Part shown: one piece after another, positions 13,544 through 22,545 of the stretch | Layout: each line of letters begins with the position of its first letter | How positions within the stretch are numbered: the stretch's first letter is position 1 | DNA from: Tahibacter harae | GTDB taxonomy: Bacteria; Pseudomonadota; Gammaproteobacteria; Xanthomonadales; Rhodanobacteraceae | Length of the DNA: 64,000 nt | NCBI RefSeq assembly: GCF_024437735.1 | Contig: NZ_JANFQO010000005.1 | Location: forward strand, 124,001 to 188,000 | Direction: 5' to 3' | Program-made: the position numbers and the translations under genes | The notes under the pieces: model-generated | Database searches by the model: none | Told to the model about the DNA's origin: nothing | What the model saw: the letters and a program-made list of their open reading frames with translations, nothing else

Positions 13544-15847
13544 GTGACCGCTTGTGATGTATGGATGCTGGGCGACGTGGTGGTCGATCTGGCCACGCAG
13601 CGCGTGCGGCATGCCGGCGGCGGCGAGGTGCGGCTGACGCCGCGGGCGGTGGCGGTGCTGCGCGCGCTGATCGGCATGGGCGACAGGCCGCTGTCGCGCG
13701 ATGTGCTGCTGTCCACGATATGGGCGCAGGCGGAAACCGGCGACGAAGTTGTCAGCAAGGCGATCAACGAGCTGCGCCTGGCGCTGGGCGATCACGATAC
13801 GCGGCGGCGGCGCTTTATCGAGACGATTCCCAAATTGGGCTACCGGCTGATCTGTACATGCCGGCCGCTGGAGCCGGCCGCGACGGCGGATGCGGCTGCC
13901 GGCGAAACGGATGCGGCGGCTGCGGAAGGCGTTTCCGGCGCGGACGGGCGTTGCGCGGCGCAGTCCGATCATGTTCTGCCGCCCGGCACAGGCGACGCTG
14001 CCGCAACAGGGCAGCCGTCCGTTTCTGCATCTTTATCCAATCCTGATAATGTTAACGATTCCGTAATTCCAGTATCGGAAAAATCGGCGTCGAGGCCGCG
14101 CAGGTCCTGGCGCTACGCCGCCGTCTTGCTGCTGGCCGCGGGCGCGATCCTGGCTTGGCTGCTGATTCCTTCGAGGCCGGCTTCCGGTCTTTATTCCGCC
14201 CCCGCCCTGCGCGCGAGTCTGGCGCAGCCGCCGCGGGTGGTCGCGACGGGTCGCGAATACCTGGGCTATGTCGACATCCTGCCGGATGCCAGTGCCGCGC
14301 TGTACGCCTCGCCGCTGGAGGCGACGGTGCGCGTGGTCACGCGGCCTTTCGGCAGCGGCACGCCGCGGCGCGTCAGCGCGCTAGCCGGCGGTGCCGAGTT
14401 CGCGCCGGCGGTGTCGCACGACGGCCGCATCATCGCCTACCAGCATTTCGCCGATGGTGCCTGCCGCATCCGCCTGCACGAGGTGGCCAGCGGCAGCGAA
14501 CGCGAACTGGCCGGATGCAGCTCGCGTTTCGCCGAATGGCTGGAGTTCTCGCCGGACGGGCGCTTCCTGCTGACGCCGCGCATGCGTCCGGGCGAGAACG
14601 TGATGAGCCTGCACCGCATCGACCTGGCCGACGGCAGCGCGCGCGCCTACGACTACCCGCGCGTGGCCGGCATGAACGACGTGCAGGCGCGCTACGCGCC
14701 GGACGGCCGCCGCCTCGCGATACGCCGCGGCGCGCAGCCGCACAGCGGGCTTTCCGTGGTCGATCTGCGCAGCGGCGAGCGGCGCGAACTGGTCGATGAT
14801 GCCTTCGGCCTGGACGGCTATACCTGGCTGCCGGATGGCAGCGCGCTGCTGATCGGCGTGCACGACGGCGAACGCGCCGGGCTGTGGCGCGTCGATGCGG
14901 AGACGGGCGAGAAGACCTACCTCGGCCTGCGCGGCGCAACCTGTCCGGTCGCCGCGCGCGATGCGCTGTTGTACACCCACAGTCTGCGCCGCTATGCGCT
15001 GGTCAGCGTCGCGATCGGCGCGGCGCCGGCGGCTGCGCCGGTGCAGGCTTTCGCTGCGCCGCGCGGCGCAGAATGGTTTCCGCGCCTGTCCGAGGATGGC
15101 CTGGCGCTGGCCTTTCTGTCCGACCGCGACGGACCTACGGCGGTACATGTCGGCCGCGAGGACGGCCGCCTGCTGCGCCTGCCGGACTTGCCGGGCGCCG
15201 AACCCTCGGCGACGCCGGCACTGAGCGCCGACGCGCGGCGCGTATTCGTGCCCATGCGCCAGGCCGATGGCCACAGCGGCCTGTACGAAAGCGCGACCGA
15301 CGCGCCGGCCTGGCGCCGCGTCGACAGCGCCAACGGCGATGTGGAGCAGGTTGCGCTGTCGCCGGATGAGCACTGGATCTATTACGTCGTGCGCGGCGGT
15401 GCCGAGATGCGCGTGCTGTGGCGGCGGTCGCGCGAGACCGGCGCGGAGCAGCGCATCGCCGAAGGCCTGGCCGCCGGCCCCATTGCCTGCGACCGCCGCG
15501 GCGGCGTGTTCTATATCGACGCGGCGCGGCAGGCGCTGGTGCGCCGCACGCCCGACGACGGCCGCAGCGAGACCTGGCTGGACGACATGGGCTATTGGAC
15601 CACCTACGCCTGGACGCTCGGCAACGACGCTGTCTACGCCTTGCGCGAGCCCGGCGGGCGCGACTTCGGCCTGTACCGCGTCGGCGTCGCAGGCGCCACG
15701 CCTGTGCTGGTGCAGCCCACCGACGGCATCGCCGCACTGGGTATCGCAGTCACGCCCGGTGAAAAACGCTTGCTGATTTCGCAGCCGCCGCCGGGCGCGC
15801 AGGAGCTGCGGCGGGCGAGCCTGCCGCGGCTGTCCTCCACGCGCTGA
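13544..15847 (+). CDS. CadC-type membrane-bound regulator with C-terminal beta-propeller (767 aa)
   Basis: Residues 1-100 are an OmpR/PhoB-like winged helix (LTPRAVAVLRALIGMGDRPL, SKAINELRLALGD, FIETIPKLGYRLI). An Ala/Asp-rich linker and one membrane helix at about 188-208 (YAAVLLLAAGAILAWLL) follow. The remaining 550 residues are WD40-like/TolB-type (PD40) repeats in the periplasm, with motifs such as FSPDGRFLL, YAPDGRRLAIRRG and LSPDEHWIYYVV. This ToxR/CadC plan puts a sensor propeller outside and DNA binding inside. GTG 13544 follows GGAGA; the longer frame from 13313 is low-complexity. It lies upstream of two secreted FG-GAP proteins, possible targets. Confidence 0.88.
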   Translation: MTACDVWMLGDVVVDLATQRVRHAGGGEVRLTPRAVAVLRALIGMGDRPLSRDVLLSTIWAQAETGDEVVSKAINELRLALGDHDTRRRRFIETIPKLGYRLICTCRPLEPAATADAAAGETDAAAAEGVSGADGRCAAQSDHVLPPGTGDAAATGQPSVSASLSNPDNVNDSVIPVSEKSASRPRRSWRYAAVLLLAAGAILAWLLIPSRPASGLYSAPALRASLAQPPRVVATGREYLGYVDILPDASAALYASPLEATVRVVTRPFGSGTPRRVSALAGGAEFAPAVSHDGRIIAYQHFADGACRIRLHEVASGSERELAGCSSRFAEWLEFSPDGRFLLTPRMRPGENVMSLHRIDLADGSARAYDYPRVAGMNDVQARYAPDGRRLAIRRGAQPHSGLSVVDLRSGERRELVDDAFGLDGYTWLPDGSALLIGVHDGERAGLWRVDAETGEKTYLGLRGATCPVAARDALLYTHSLRRYALVSVAIGAAPAAAPVQAFAAPRGAEWFPRLSEDGLALAFLSDRDGPTAVHVGREDGRLLRLPDLPGAEPSATPALSADARRVFVPMRQADGHSGLYESATDAPAWRRVDSANGDVEQVALSPDEHWIYYVVRGGAEMRVLWRRSRETGAEQRIAEGLAAGPIACDRRGGVFYIDAARQALVRRTPDDGRSETWLDDMGYWTTYAWTLGNDAVYALREPGGRDFGLYRVGVAGATPVLVQPTDGIAALGIAVTPGEKRLLISQPPPGAQELRRASLPRLSSTR

Positions 15848-16211
15848 GGGCGGCTCGCGCGGGTTGCGATTTCGAAAGGCGAGGCGTGCGGTGCTGCCGG
15901 CAGCCCGGCAGCCCGGCTGTCGCCTTTTTGCGGCAGTGCGGAGTGTGAGGCAGGCGGCTTCGATGCCGCCTTGTCCGCAGTCAGCTGCGCCGCAGGCAAT
16001 GAACCGATCCGCGGCCGGGCGTGGCACGCGCTGAATGATGTCCTTATCGCTGCGACGGGCGCGCTCCACAGCGTCCGCGCCGGTATCCGTCGACGATCCA
16101 GGCAATTGATCGGAAACGGTATTTTTTCGTTCGCTTTCGGTCAGGACCAGCCCCGTCCAGATCCCGATAGTGCGGCCCCGCTGCATTCCGGCAGCGTGCT
16201 CACGAGCTGTC
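15848..16211. other. Intergenic stretch before the FG-GAP genes
   Basis: 364 bases. The first part contains GC-rich short inverted repeats (GCCGGCAGCCCGGCAGCC near 15895) and a CGCCTTTTTGCGG stretch that may help terminate the regulator transcript. The later part is less GC-rich and probably holds the promoter of the next gene. No gene seen. Confidence 0.5.
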
Positions 16212-17432
16212 ATGTCTTATCGCCTGGGACGGCGCCTGCTGCCGTGCATACTGCTGTTGCTGACCGCGGCGCCGGTGTCGGCCGCGGCGCCGTTTGAACT
16301 GATCGGTGTCCACCAGCTGCCCACACCGCCGGATGACGATGCCGGTCCGGTCAGCCTGCTGGCGGGCGATTTCACCCGCGATGGGCGCGCCGACATCGTC
16401 GTGTCCTTCGGCGGTGTGCCGGTGGTCGTGTTCGCCGCCGCCGCGCCCGGCTACGGCGGCTTCCAGCCGAAACCGCAGTCGGCGCTGTCGCGCTACGACT
16501 CGGGCTATATCGACCGCCTGCTGCTCGCCTCGGCGGCGGCGCCGGCTGGTGCCCCGCGCGAGATCGTCTATGCCGACACCACGCACAGCGCGCGGCGCCT
16601 GCAGTGGCTGGGCGGTACGGCAAATTACGCGCCGACGGCGGACCGCTTCGAACTGCTGCCCTACCAGGGCGCGGTCGGCGTCCTCGCCGCGCTGGCGGCC
16701 GGCGATTTCAACGGCGACGGGCGCAACGACATCGCCCTGGTCGATGTGCCCGCGCAGGGGGGCGCGGACGGCCGCAGCAACGGTGTGATCGCCTGGGGCC
16801 GTGTCGGTACCGCCCAGAGCGAACGCAGTCTGCCTGCCGTGGCCAACCCCTATTTCGTCGCCAGCGCCGATTTCACCGGCGATGCGGCCCATCTGCCCGA
16901 CCTGCTTATCGCCAGCCGCCAGCGCGATGTGGGCCTGACCAGCTGGGACGCGGCAGCGCAACAGCTGGTACTGAAGCAGACCTTGAGCCTGGACGCGACC
17001 GCCATCGACGGCATCGCCGCCGGCGATCTGAACGGCGACGGCCGTCCCGATGCGCTGGTCCAGTTGCGCAAGGCCGGCCAGACGAGCTGGGTGGTGATCG
17101 AGAACCGCGGCGGGCAGGGACTGGCCCTGGGCGCCACGGCGCCGCTGGCGGCCGCACTGACGCAGTGCATAGGCGACTTCGACGCCGACGGTGTCGCCGA
17201 TGTACTGCTGGACGGTGACCTCCTGTATTTCGGCGAAAGCGGCTACCGCTACACGGCCTCGCCGCGCGTCATCAACGCCCTGACCTACGGCCTGGCCTGC
17301 GCGGATTTCGACGGCGACGGCCGCCTGGATTTCGCGACCGCGACCTATGCCGCCGCGGACAGCACGCTGGAGCTGCGCATCTACCGCTACCGCGACGGCT
17401 GGGACCGGATCTTCGCGAACGGCTTCAACTGA
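16212..17432 (+). CDS. Secreted FG-GAP/VCBS repeat protein with IFANGFN C-terminal tag (406 aa)
   Basis: ATG 16212 begins a signal peptide (basic MSYRLGRR, a Leu-rich core, cleavage about AAPVSAAA). The mature protein has a series of calcium-binding-type repeats: GDFTRDGRADIVVSFGG, GDFNGDGRNDIALV, GDLNGDGRPDALV, GDFDADGVADVLL and ADFDGDGRLDFATA, forming an integrin-like propeller. It ends WDRIFANGFN, a short tail often seen at the end of exported proteins in this bacterial group. The next gene, of the same type, begins 16 bases later, so the two form an operon. Extracytoplasmic, role unknown. Confidence 0.85.
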   Translation: MSYRLGRRLLPCILLLLTAAPVSAAAPFELIGVHQLPTPPDDDAGPVSLLAGDFTRDGRADIVVSFGGVPVVVFAAAAPGYGGFQPKPQSALSRYDSGYIDRLLLASAAAPAGAPREIVYADTTHSARRLQWLGGTANYAPTADRFELLPYQGAVGVLAALAAGDFNGDGRNDIALVDVPAQGGADGRSNGVIAWGRVGTAQSERSLPAVANPYFVASADFTGDAAHLPDLLIASRQRDVGLTSWDAAAQQLVLKQTLSLDATAIDGIAAGDLNGDGRPDALVQLRKAGQTSWVVIENRGGQGLALGATAPLAAALTQCIGDFDADGVADVLLDGDLLYFGESGYRYTASPRVINALTYGLACADFDGDGRLDFATATYAAADSTLELRIYRYRDGWDRIFANGFN

Positions 17433-17448
17433 CAGGGACGGCCGCATC

Positions 17449-18588
17449 ATGAAAAAAGCTGCAATATCCATCGCTGCCGTCGCCGCCGTGCTGCTGCAGA
17501 GTGCCGCCGCGGCGCCGGTCTTCTCCGCGCAGAGCTATCCGCTGGCCCCGCGCGAACATCCGGCGCGCCTGCTCGGCGGCGCCGATCTCACCAGCGACGG
17601 CCTGGCCGATCTGGTCGTGCTGACCGACAGCGGCGGCGTGTTCGTGTTCGCGCGCACGGCCGGCGGCACGTTCTCCGGCGGCAGCAGCGTCGCCCACGAC
17701 GCCGTGTTCCCGTACACGATGGCACTGGCCGATTTCAACGGCGACGGCCGCACCGACCTGGTCTACGCGGTCGCGACCGGGCTGCGCGTACTGCTGCAGG
17801 GCAGCGGTGGCTTCGAGCCGGGCGTGCGCATCGATCTGGGCACGGCAGCGGTGCCGCGCTTGGTCGAAGCCCTGCTCGCCGGCGATTTCAACAACGATGG
17901 CAAGCCCGATATCGCTGCGGCCGACAACGACGAAGCCAACAGCGGCACGCCCGCCAACAGCGTGTTCTTCGCCGCGGGCCTGGGCGGCGGCGCTTTCGAC
18001 ACGGCGCGGCCGCGCCTGCCGGCGCCGCTGTGGCCGCGGCGTCTGCTCGGCCTGGATGCGAACGGCGACGGCCGCGGCGATATCCTGATCGGCGCGGCCT
18101 CGGGGGCGCCGGCCATCACGCGCTATGACACGGCGAGCGCGGTCTTCGTCCAGCATGCCTTCCCGTCGATCGGGCTGGAATCGCTTGCGGAGGCCGCGCC
18201 CGGCGATATCGACGGCGACGGCAAGCTCGATCTGGCCCTGCTGATCGACGGCCGCAACGGCTCCTACCTGCGGCTGGACCGCGGCAACGGCAGCTATGCC
18301 TTCACCACCCAGACCACACGGCTGCCGCCGTCGGCGGTCAGCGGGCTGCGCCTGGGCGATTTCGACAACGATGGCAAGGCCGACCTGCTGCTGGCGCTCC
18401 AGGGCGGCAATGCCGCCGCGGCGATACTGCGCGGGCGCGGCGATTTCACCTTCGATGCGCCGCAGAACCTGGGCGCGGGCTTCGATGCCGCCGGTCTCGC
18501 GCGCGGCGACTACAACAGTGACGGCAGGCTCGATTTCGCGCTGATCGACGCGGCAGCGGGAAGGCTGGTGGTGTTTCTCCAGCAGTAG
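17449..18588 (+). CDS. Secreted FG-GAP/VCBS repeat protein (379 aa)
   Basis: ATG 17449 starts a signal peptide (MKKAAISIAAVAAVLLQ, cleavage after about SAAAA). Repeats ADLTSDGLADLVVLTD, ADFNGDGRTDLVYAV, GDFNNDGKPDIAAAD, DANGDGRGDILIG, GDIDGDGKLDLALL, GDFDNDGKADLLLAL and GDYNSDGRLDFALID make a seven-bladed propeller. Unlike its upstream neighbour it lacks the IFANGFN tail and ends RLVVFLQQ. It is likely a paralogue from tandem duplication and co-transcribed with it. The longer open frame from 17347 would overlap the preceding gene and is rejected. Confidence 0.86.
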   Translation: MKKAAISIAAVAAVLLQSAAAAPVFSAQSYPLAPREHPARLLGGADLTSDGLADLVVLTDSGGVFVFARTAGGTFSGGSSVAHDAVFPYTMALADFNGDGRTDLVYAVATGLRVLLQGSGGFEPGVRIDLGTAAVPRLVEALLAGDFNNDGKPDIAAADNDEANSGTPANSVFFAAGLGGGAFDTARPRLPAPLWPRRLLGLDANGDGRGDILIGAASGAPAITRYDTASAVFVQHAFPSIGLESLAEAAPGDIDGDGKLDLALLIDGRNGSYLRLDRGNGSYAFTTQTTRLPPSAVSGLRLGDFDNDGKADLLLALQGGNAAAAILRGRGDFTFDAPQNLGAGFDAAGLARGDYNSDGRLDFALIDAAAGRLVVFLQQ

Positions 18589-19011
18589 CGGAGTTGGTCC
18601 GCGGGCGCGGCGGTGGATTGCCGGGGCTGCCTGCGCGGCGACGAGCCGGCGGTGGAACCTGCGAATCCGACCACCCATTTTCCGAGCTGCCTGTGCGGCG
18701 GTGGATCTTCCTGGTGCAGCGCCGCGCCATCATCAGCTATTACGAACTGCCCATGCGGCAGCCACATCGTGTCTCAGGCTCCGTGCCGTCCGCAGGCGGG
18801 TGTGAATTGTCGTCGCCGGCATCCATGACCCGATCGCGAACGCATCGCGCTGGTTGCCGCCGGCCCCGCGCCGCAGGCTAGAATCCGCCGGCGGAGCAAG
18901 CCGCACCCAGGTCCGCGGGCAGGGTCGAACCCACTTGCTGCACACTCAATCCGAAAACCTTTATGCAGCCGGAAATGCGGACCGTCGGCGATCATTGCAT
19001 GGAGGTTTTGC
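18589..19011. other. Intergenic stretch before the ankyrin gene
   Basis: 423 bases. Two imperfect copies of a GCTGCCTGYGCGGCGGTGGA-like segment (about 18628-18655 and 18689-18710) and the 35-base element at 18870-18904 are the only structures seen. No credible gene. Confidence 0.5.
18870..18904 (+). repeat. 35-base element with GCTAGAATCCGCC core, copy 2
   Basis: Second copy of the element at 13244-13278 (31/35 identical, 13-base core identical). Here it lies 107 bases before the ankyrin gene, so TAGAAT could be its -10 box. Confidence 0.5.
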
Positions 19012-20703
19012 ATGAATCCGCTACCTGGGCGGCCGAATCTCGAACACCTGCGCCGGCAGGCCAAGGATCTGCTGCGGCAGTTCCGCGCCGGCGAGGCGGC
19101 GGCCCTTGAACGTCTGCGCCAGTCGCTGCCGCTGGCACGCGGCAAGAGCGATGCGGAAATCGCGGCCCTGCCGCTGCGCCTGCACGATGCGCAGTCCTGC
19201 ATCGCGCGCGAGTACGGCTTCGCCGCCTGGCATCAGCTTAAGCATCAGGTCGAATTGCAGCGTCTACGCAGCGGGGATATGGCCGCGCAGCGCAGGCAGC
19301 TGGCCCAGCTGATCTATGCGGGCGATCTGTCCGGCGACTATTTCGGCGCGCGGCCGCGGCTGGCGGCGCGTCTGCTGGCCGAACAGCCGGAATTGCTGCA
19401 GGGCGATGCCTGGTTCGCCTGTGCGGTGGGCGATGTGGACGCCGTGCGTGCCGCAATCGCCGCCGATCCGGCCTGGGTGCAGCGCAGCGGCGGACCGCTG
19501 GACCTGCCGCCGCTGGTCGCGGCGACGCATTCCTCGCTGCTGCGCCTGGAATCGTTCGCCGCGGGCATACGGGGCTGCGTCGAATTGCTGCTGCGCTCCG
19601 GCGCCAGCCCGGATCAGTCCGTAGGCAACCGCTGGCCGCCGCACTCGCTGGAGCAGCCCGGCGCAGAACAGCTCAGCGCCCTGTACGGCGCCGCAGGCCA
19701 GGCCCACGACGACATCCTGACCGGGCTGCTGCTGCAGGCCGGCGCGAATCCGGACGACGGCGAATCGCTGTATCACGCCGCCGGTCACCCCGCCTGCCTG
19801 CGCCTGCTGCTGCAGCACGGGGCACATACCGAAGGCACCAACGCGCTGGCGCATGCGATTGCGCTGTCCAATGCGGATTCGGTAAGACTGCTGCTGCAAC
19901 ACGGCGCCGACGTCAACGCGGCCACAGCGCAGGAACTGTCGCCGCTGCTCGCGGCGATACGCGCGCGCTGCCCGCTAGCGCTGGTGCGGCTTCTGCTCGA
20001 TGCCGGTGCCGATGTACAGGCGCGCACGCCCGAAGGCGAAAGCGCTTACCGCTATGCCCTGGGGCAGGGCCTGACCGATGTGGCGCAGACATTGGAAGCG
20101 CTGGGGGCCGGCGAAGCACTGGCGGACGAGGATGTGTTCGCCGCCGCCTGCGCGCGCGGCGATGAAGCTGCGGCACGCAAGCTGCTCGCGCACCAGCCGG
20201 ACGTGCTGCAACGCCTGGGCGAAGCGCGCCTGGCACGGCTGCCGGAGCTGGCCATGAACGGCTGCGCCGATGCGGTGCGCCTGATGGTGAGCCTGGGCTG
20301 GCCCATTGCCGTGCGCGGCGGCGACGCGCCGTTCCGCGGCTCGGCGCTGAACTGGAGCGTATTCCGCGGCGACGCGGCACTGGCCGAATTTCTGCTCGCC
20401 CACGGCGCCAGCTGGCGCGAAACTCACGGTTACGGCAGCGATGTGCTGGGCACGCTGTCCTGGGCTTCCTGCAACGAACCGGCGGGACCGGGCGACTGGG
20501 CCGGCTGCGCCCGTGCCCTGCGTGCACACGGCTTGCCGCAGGCGGTGCGCCTGCCGGGAAGCGAGGCGGAAGAACTGCCGGCCCGCGTCCTGCTGCGCGG
20601 CGAGGAGATGGAGTTTTCGGAAGCCGTGATGGCGGTGCTGCTGGCGGATGCGGCTGGCGGCTCCGGGGTCCGCGGGAGCGGAGAAGAACGTGGTTCCGAA
20701 TGA
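19012..20703 (+). CDS. Ankyrin repeat protein (563 aa)
   Basis: The N-terminal 80 residues ([20 protein letters not shown], then [29 protein letters not shown]) form the helical region typical of a family of bacterial ankyrin proteins. The rest consists of ankyrin repeats, for example [51 protein letters not shown] and [20 protein letters not shown]. There is no signal peptide or membrane segment, so it is probably cytoplasmic and binds proteins. It stands alone with its own promoter region. ATG 19012 is the natural start, after GGAGG. No catalytic domain is visible. Confidence 0.88.
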   Translation: MNPLPGRPNLEHLRRQAKDLLRQFRAGEAAALERLRQSLPLARGKSDAEIAALPLRLHDAQSCIAREYGFAAWHQLKHQVELQRLRSGDMAAQRRQLAQLIYAGDLSGDYFGARPRLAARLLAEQPELLQGDAWFACAVGDVDAVRAAIAADPAWVQRSGGPLDLPPLVAATHSSLLRLESFAAGIRGCVELLLRSGASPDQSVGNRWPPHSLEQPGAEQLSALYGAAGQAHDDILTGLLLQAGANPDDGESLYHAAGHPACLRLLLQHGAHTEGTNALAHAIALSNADSVRLLLQHGADVNAATAQELSPLLAAIRARCPLALVRLLLDAGADVQARTPEGESAYRYALGQGLTDVAQTLEALGAGEALADEDVFAAACARGDEAAARKLLAHQPDVLQRLGEARLARLPELAMNGCADAVRLMVSLGWPIAVRGGDAPFRGSALNWSVFRGDAALAEFLLAHGASWRETHGYGSDVLGTLSWASCNEPAGPGDWAGCARALRAHGLPQAVRLPGSEAEELPARVLLRGEEMEFSEAVMAVLLADAAGGSGVRGSGEERGSE

Positions 20704-20777
20704 TCTTTCGGTTTTGAATTTGTCAGAACATTTTCATCGCGTTGCAAAGGACTGCAATCAAGCCCTCGATTGAACGT

Positions 20778-20815
20778 CCTCTCCTTCAAGCGTGTTCACG
20801 CGCTTGAAGGAGAGG
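20778..20815. terminator. 15-bp hairpin between ankyrin gene and pseudogene
   Basis: CCTCTCCTTCAAGCG (20778-20792) pairs perfectly with CGCTTGAAGGAGAGG (20801-20815) around an 8-base loop. There is no T-run, so Rho-independent termination is uncertain. The CCTCTCC/GGAGAGG ends recall the interspersed hairpin family elsewhere in the window. Confidence 0.55.
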
Positions 20816-20849
20816 GAGTGCTACGGCGTCGAGGCGGGTTCCAGCGGCA

Positions 20850-21550
20850 CACCCTATACGCACAGCGGACCCGCTTGCGGCAGCCACAACGGATTGGCCT
20901 GCGCCGCAATGCGCTCCAGCGGCAGTTTCTCTGCGCTCCGGCGCGCCGGTACCGTGGTTGCCGCGGCGCGAGGTCGGCGGGATATAGCCGCAATGCAGCG
21001 GCGTCAGGCAGAACCAGGCGGCCTTGCGGTCCGGCCAGTCCAGCTGGCGCGAGGCGGCCGGGTTCAGCGCGGTGCCGATCAGCGGAAAGAGTGGACGGGT
21101 ACTTTGTGGCGTTCGTCTGCGGCGATGTCGCCCAGCCTGATGTCGTCGCGCGGATCGAAATTGGTGATCGTCTCGGCCTGGCGCAGGCTGTTGCTGGTGC
21201 CGAGATAGCAGCGCATCAGGCGGTTGCGGTAGAACTCGTTCACGTTGACGAAGACGCTGAACAGCAGCCAGACGAACAGCGCCAGCGCGACGACCAGGCC
21301 GACCGTGCCGTTGAGCGTCGCGGCGTTGTCGCCGAGGTAAGCCAGGCAGGGATCGAACGAGCGCTGGCAGCGCGTGGCGAAAGCTGGCCGCGGCGGCCAG
21401 TGGCTGCCGTCCGGCAGCGAGTCCGCATGCAGCAGCAGGTGCTGCGCGCCCAGGCTGGCCGCGACCAGCAGGCCCAGTACGAATACCGCCGGCGCCAGGC
21501 GCACCAGCCGCTCCAGTGTGCCGGACTTGCTGCGCCCGCCGCTGCGCGCG
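20850..21550 (-). pseudogene. Fragment of a patatin-type membrane protein gene
   Basis: On the minus strand one frame gives a membrane segment (LAPAVFVLGLLVAASLGAQ), a second (VGLVVALALFVWLLFSVFVN), then NVNEFYRNRLMRCYLGTSN and TNFDPRDDI. This order resembles the region after the membrane helices of large patatin-like phospholipase proteins of xanthomonads. After a stop near 21079, another frame resumes with PLFPLIGTALNPAASRQLDW, ALNPA-type motifs and LTPLHCGYIPP, so a frameshift is present. The catalytic patatin domain and both ends are missing. Family assignment is from memory. Confidence 0.6.
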
Positions 21551-21651
21551 CTGTAGGCCGCGAACGGCTGTGGACAGGCCGACCGTGGGATGGGCCTGGG
21601 CCGGCGTGGCGCGACAGGCGGCAGTCGTCGTTGACGCGCAGCGGTTCCATG

Positions 21652-21683
21652 ATTAACCTCTGAAAACGCTTTTAAAGGTTAAT
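21652..21683. promoter_or_regulatory. Inverted repeat ATTAACCT...AGGTTAAT, likely operator
   Basis: Perfect 8-base arms at 21652-21659 and 21676-21683 with a 16-base spacer, ending three bases before the ATG of the CGNR regulator. The position at the start codon and the symmetry suggest an autoregulatory operator. Confidence 0.6.
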
Positions 21684-21686
21684 TCC

Positions 21687-22331
21687 ATGCAAACGGAGCC
21701 GCATGCTTTCCGCGCCGCCGACCTGGTCGCCGGCGAATTCGCCCTGGATCTGGTCAACACCGTGACCGCACGCGACAGCCGGCCGCGCGACTGGCTGGCC
21801 GACTATGCGGCGCTGCTGGACTGGGCAGGTCACAGCGGCGTGTTCGCAGCCGCGGAGCTGCGCCAGCTGGATGCACTGGCCCGGCGCCAGCCGCTCAAGG
21901 CGCGCGCGGCGCTGGTGCGGATCAAGCGGCTGCGCGAGGCGCTATGCGTGCTGGCGTATGCGCTGGGCGGACAGCCCGCCGGCGCCGCGGCCGAACGCGC
22001 GGCGCTGGCCCAGCTGGATGCTGCCCGCCGCGCCGCGGCCCAGGCGGCGCGCCTGGTGCGCCAGCCGCAGGGGCTGGCACAGGAATGGACGGCGCAGCGC
22101 AGCGGACTGGACCTGATTGCCCACGTCGCCGCTGCGCGGGCCGTGGTCAGCCTGCAGCAGCTGGAGCTGGCGCGTTTGCGCATCTGCGCCGGTCACGACT
22201 GCGGCTGGGTATTCCTGGATACCTCCAAGAGCGGCCGGCGCCGCTGGTGCGACATGGCGACCTGCGGCAACAGCGCCAAGGCGCAGCGTTTCCAGCAGGC
22301 GCAGCGGGCGCGGCGCGGGAAGGCGGCATGA
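21687..22331 (+). CDS. CGNR zinc-finger / ABATE-domain transcriptional regulator (214 aa)
   Basis: The N-terminal ABATE (stress-induced regulator) domain begins LVAGEFALDLVNTVTARDSR. The C-terminal zinc finger has RICAGHDCGWVFLDTSKSG then RRRWCDMATCGNSAKAQRF, giving the C-x4-C...C-x4-CGN pattern; CGNS here replaces CGNR. The family comprises DNA-binding regulators, often beside EamA transporters or hydrolases. Its binding site is probably the ATTAACCT palindrome directly upstream. The DNA coding for the CGN motif to the stop is the first unit of a degenerate 76-78-base tandem repeat that continues past the stop. Confidence 0.9.
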   Translation: MQTEPHAFRAADLVAGEFALDLVNTVTARDSRPRDWLADYAALLDWAGHSGVFAAAELRQLDALARRQPLKARAALVRIKRLREALCVLAYALGGQPAGAAAERAALAQLDAARRAAAQAARLVRQPQGLAQEWTAQRSGLDLIAHVAAARAVVSLQQLELARLRICAGHDCGWVFLDTSKSGRRRWCDMATCGNSAKAQRFQQAQRARRGKAA

Positions 22332-22540
22332 AGAGCGTTCTGCGGCAGCACCGCCAGGATGCGGCGTTTTCCACAGGTGCAGTGGGCGTGGCGTGGAACG
22401 GGCGCGAAGAACGTTCTGCGGCATCGCTGCGGTTCGGCATTTTCAGCGCGGGCGGTGCGGGAATGAGGCGTAAAGCCCGTTTCGCGGCAGCAGCGGCAGG
22501 GCGCAGCGTTTGCGGCAGCGCAGCGGACGCAGCATGGGGT
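22263..22540 (+). repeat. Degenerate 76-78-bp tandem repeat from the 3' end of the CGNR gene
   Basis: Unit 1 (22263-22340) encodes the CGNSAKAQRFQQAQRARRG tail and stop. Unit 2 (22341-22416) aligns along its whole length and would read CGSTARMRRFPQVQWAWRG in the same frame after the stop. Unit 3 (22417-22484) and a partial unit 4 (22485-22540) are more diverged. The units fill the whole gap to the next gene. Confidence 0.8.
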
Positions 22541-22545
22541 GGGAT

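Noticed and set aside
12773-13557. Overlapping frames on both strands between chrA and the CadC-like gene
   Set aside because: Arg/Pro/Gly-rich, mutually overlapping, no start signals; treated as intergenic.
14381-16213. 610-residue minus-strand open frame opposite the CadC-like regulator
   Set aside because: Same reason: antisense composition and no recognisable domain.
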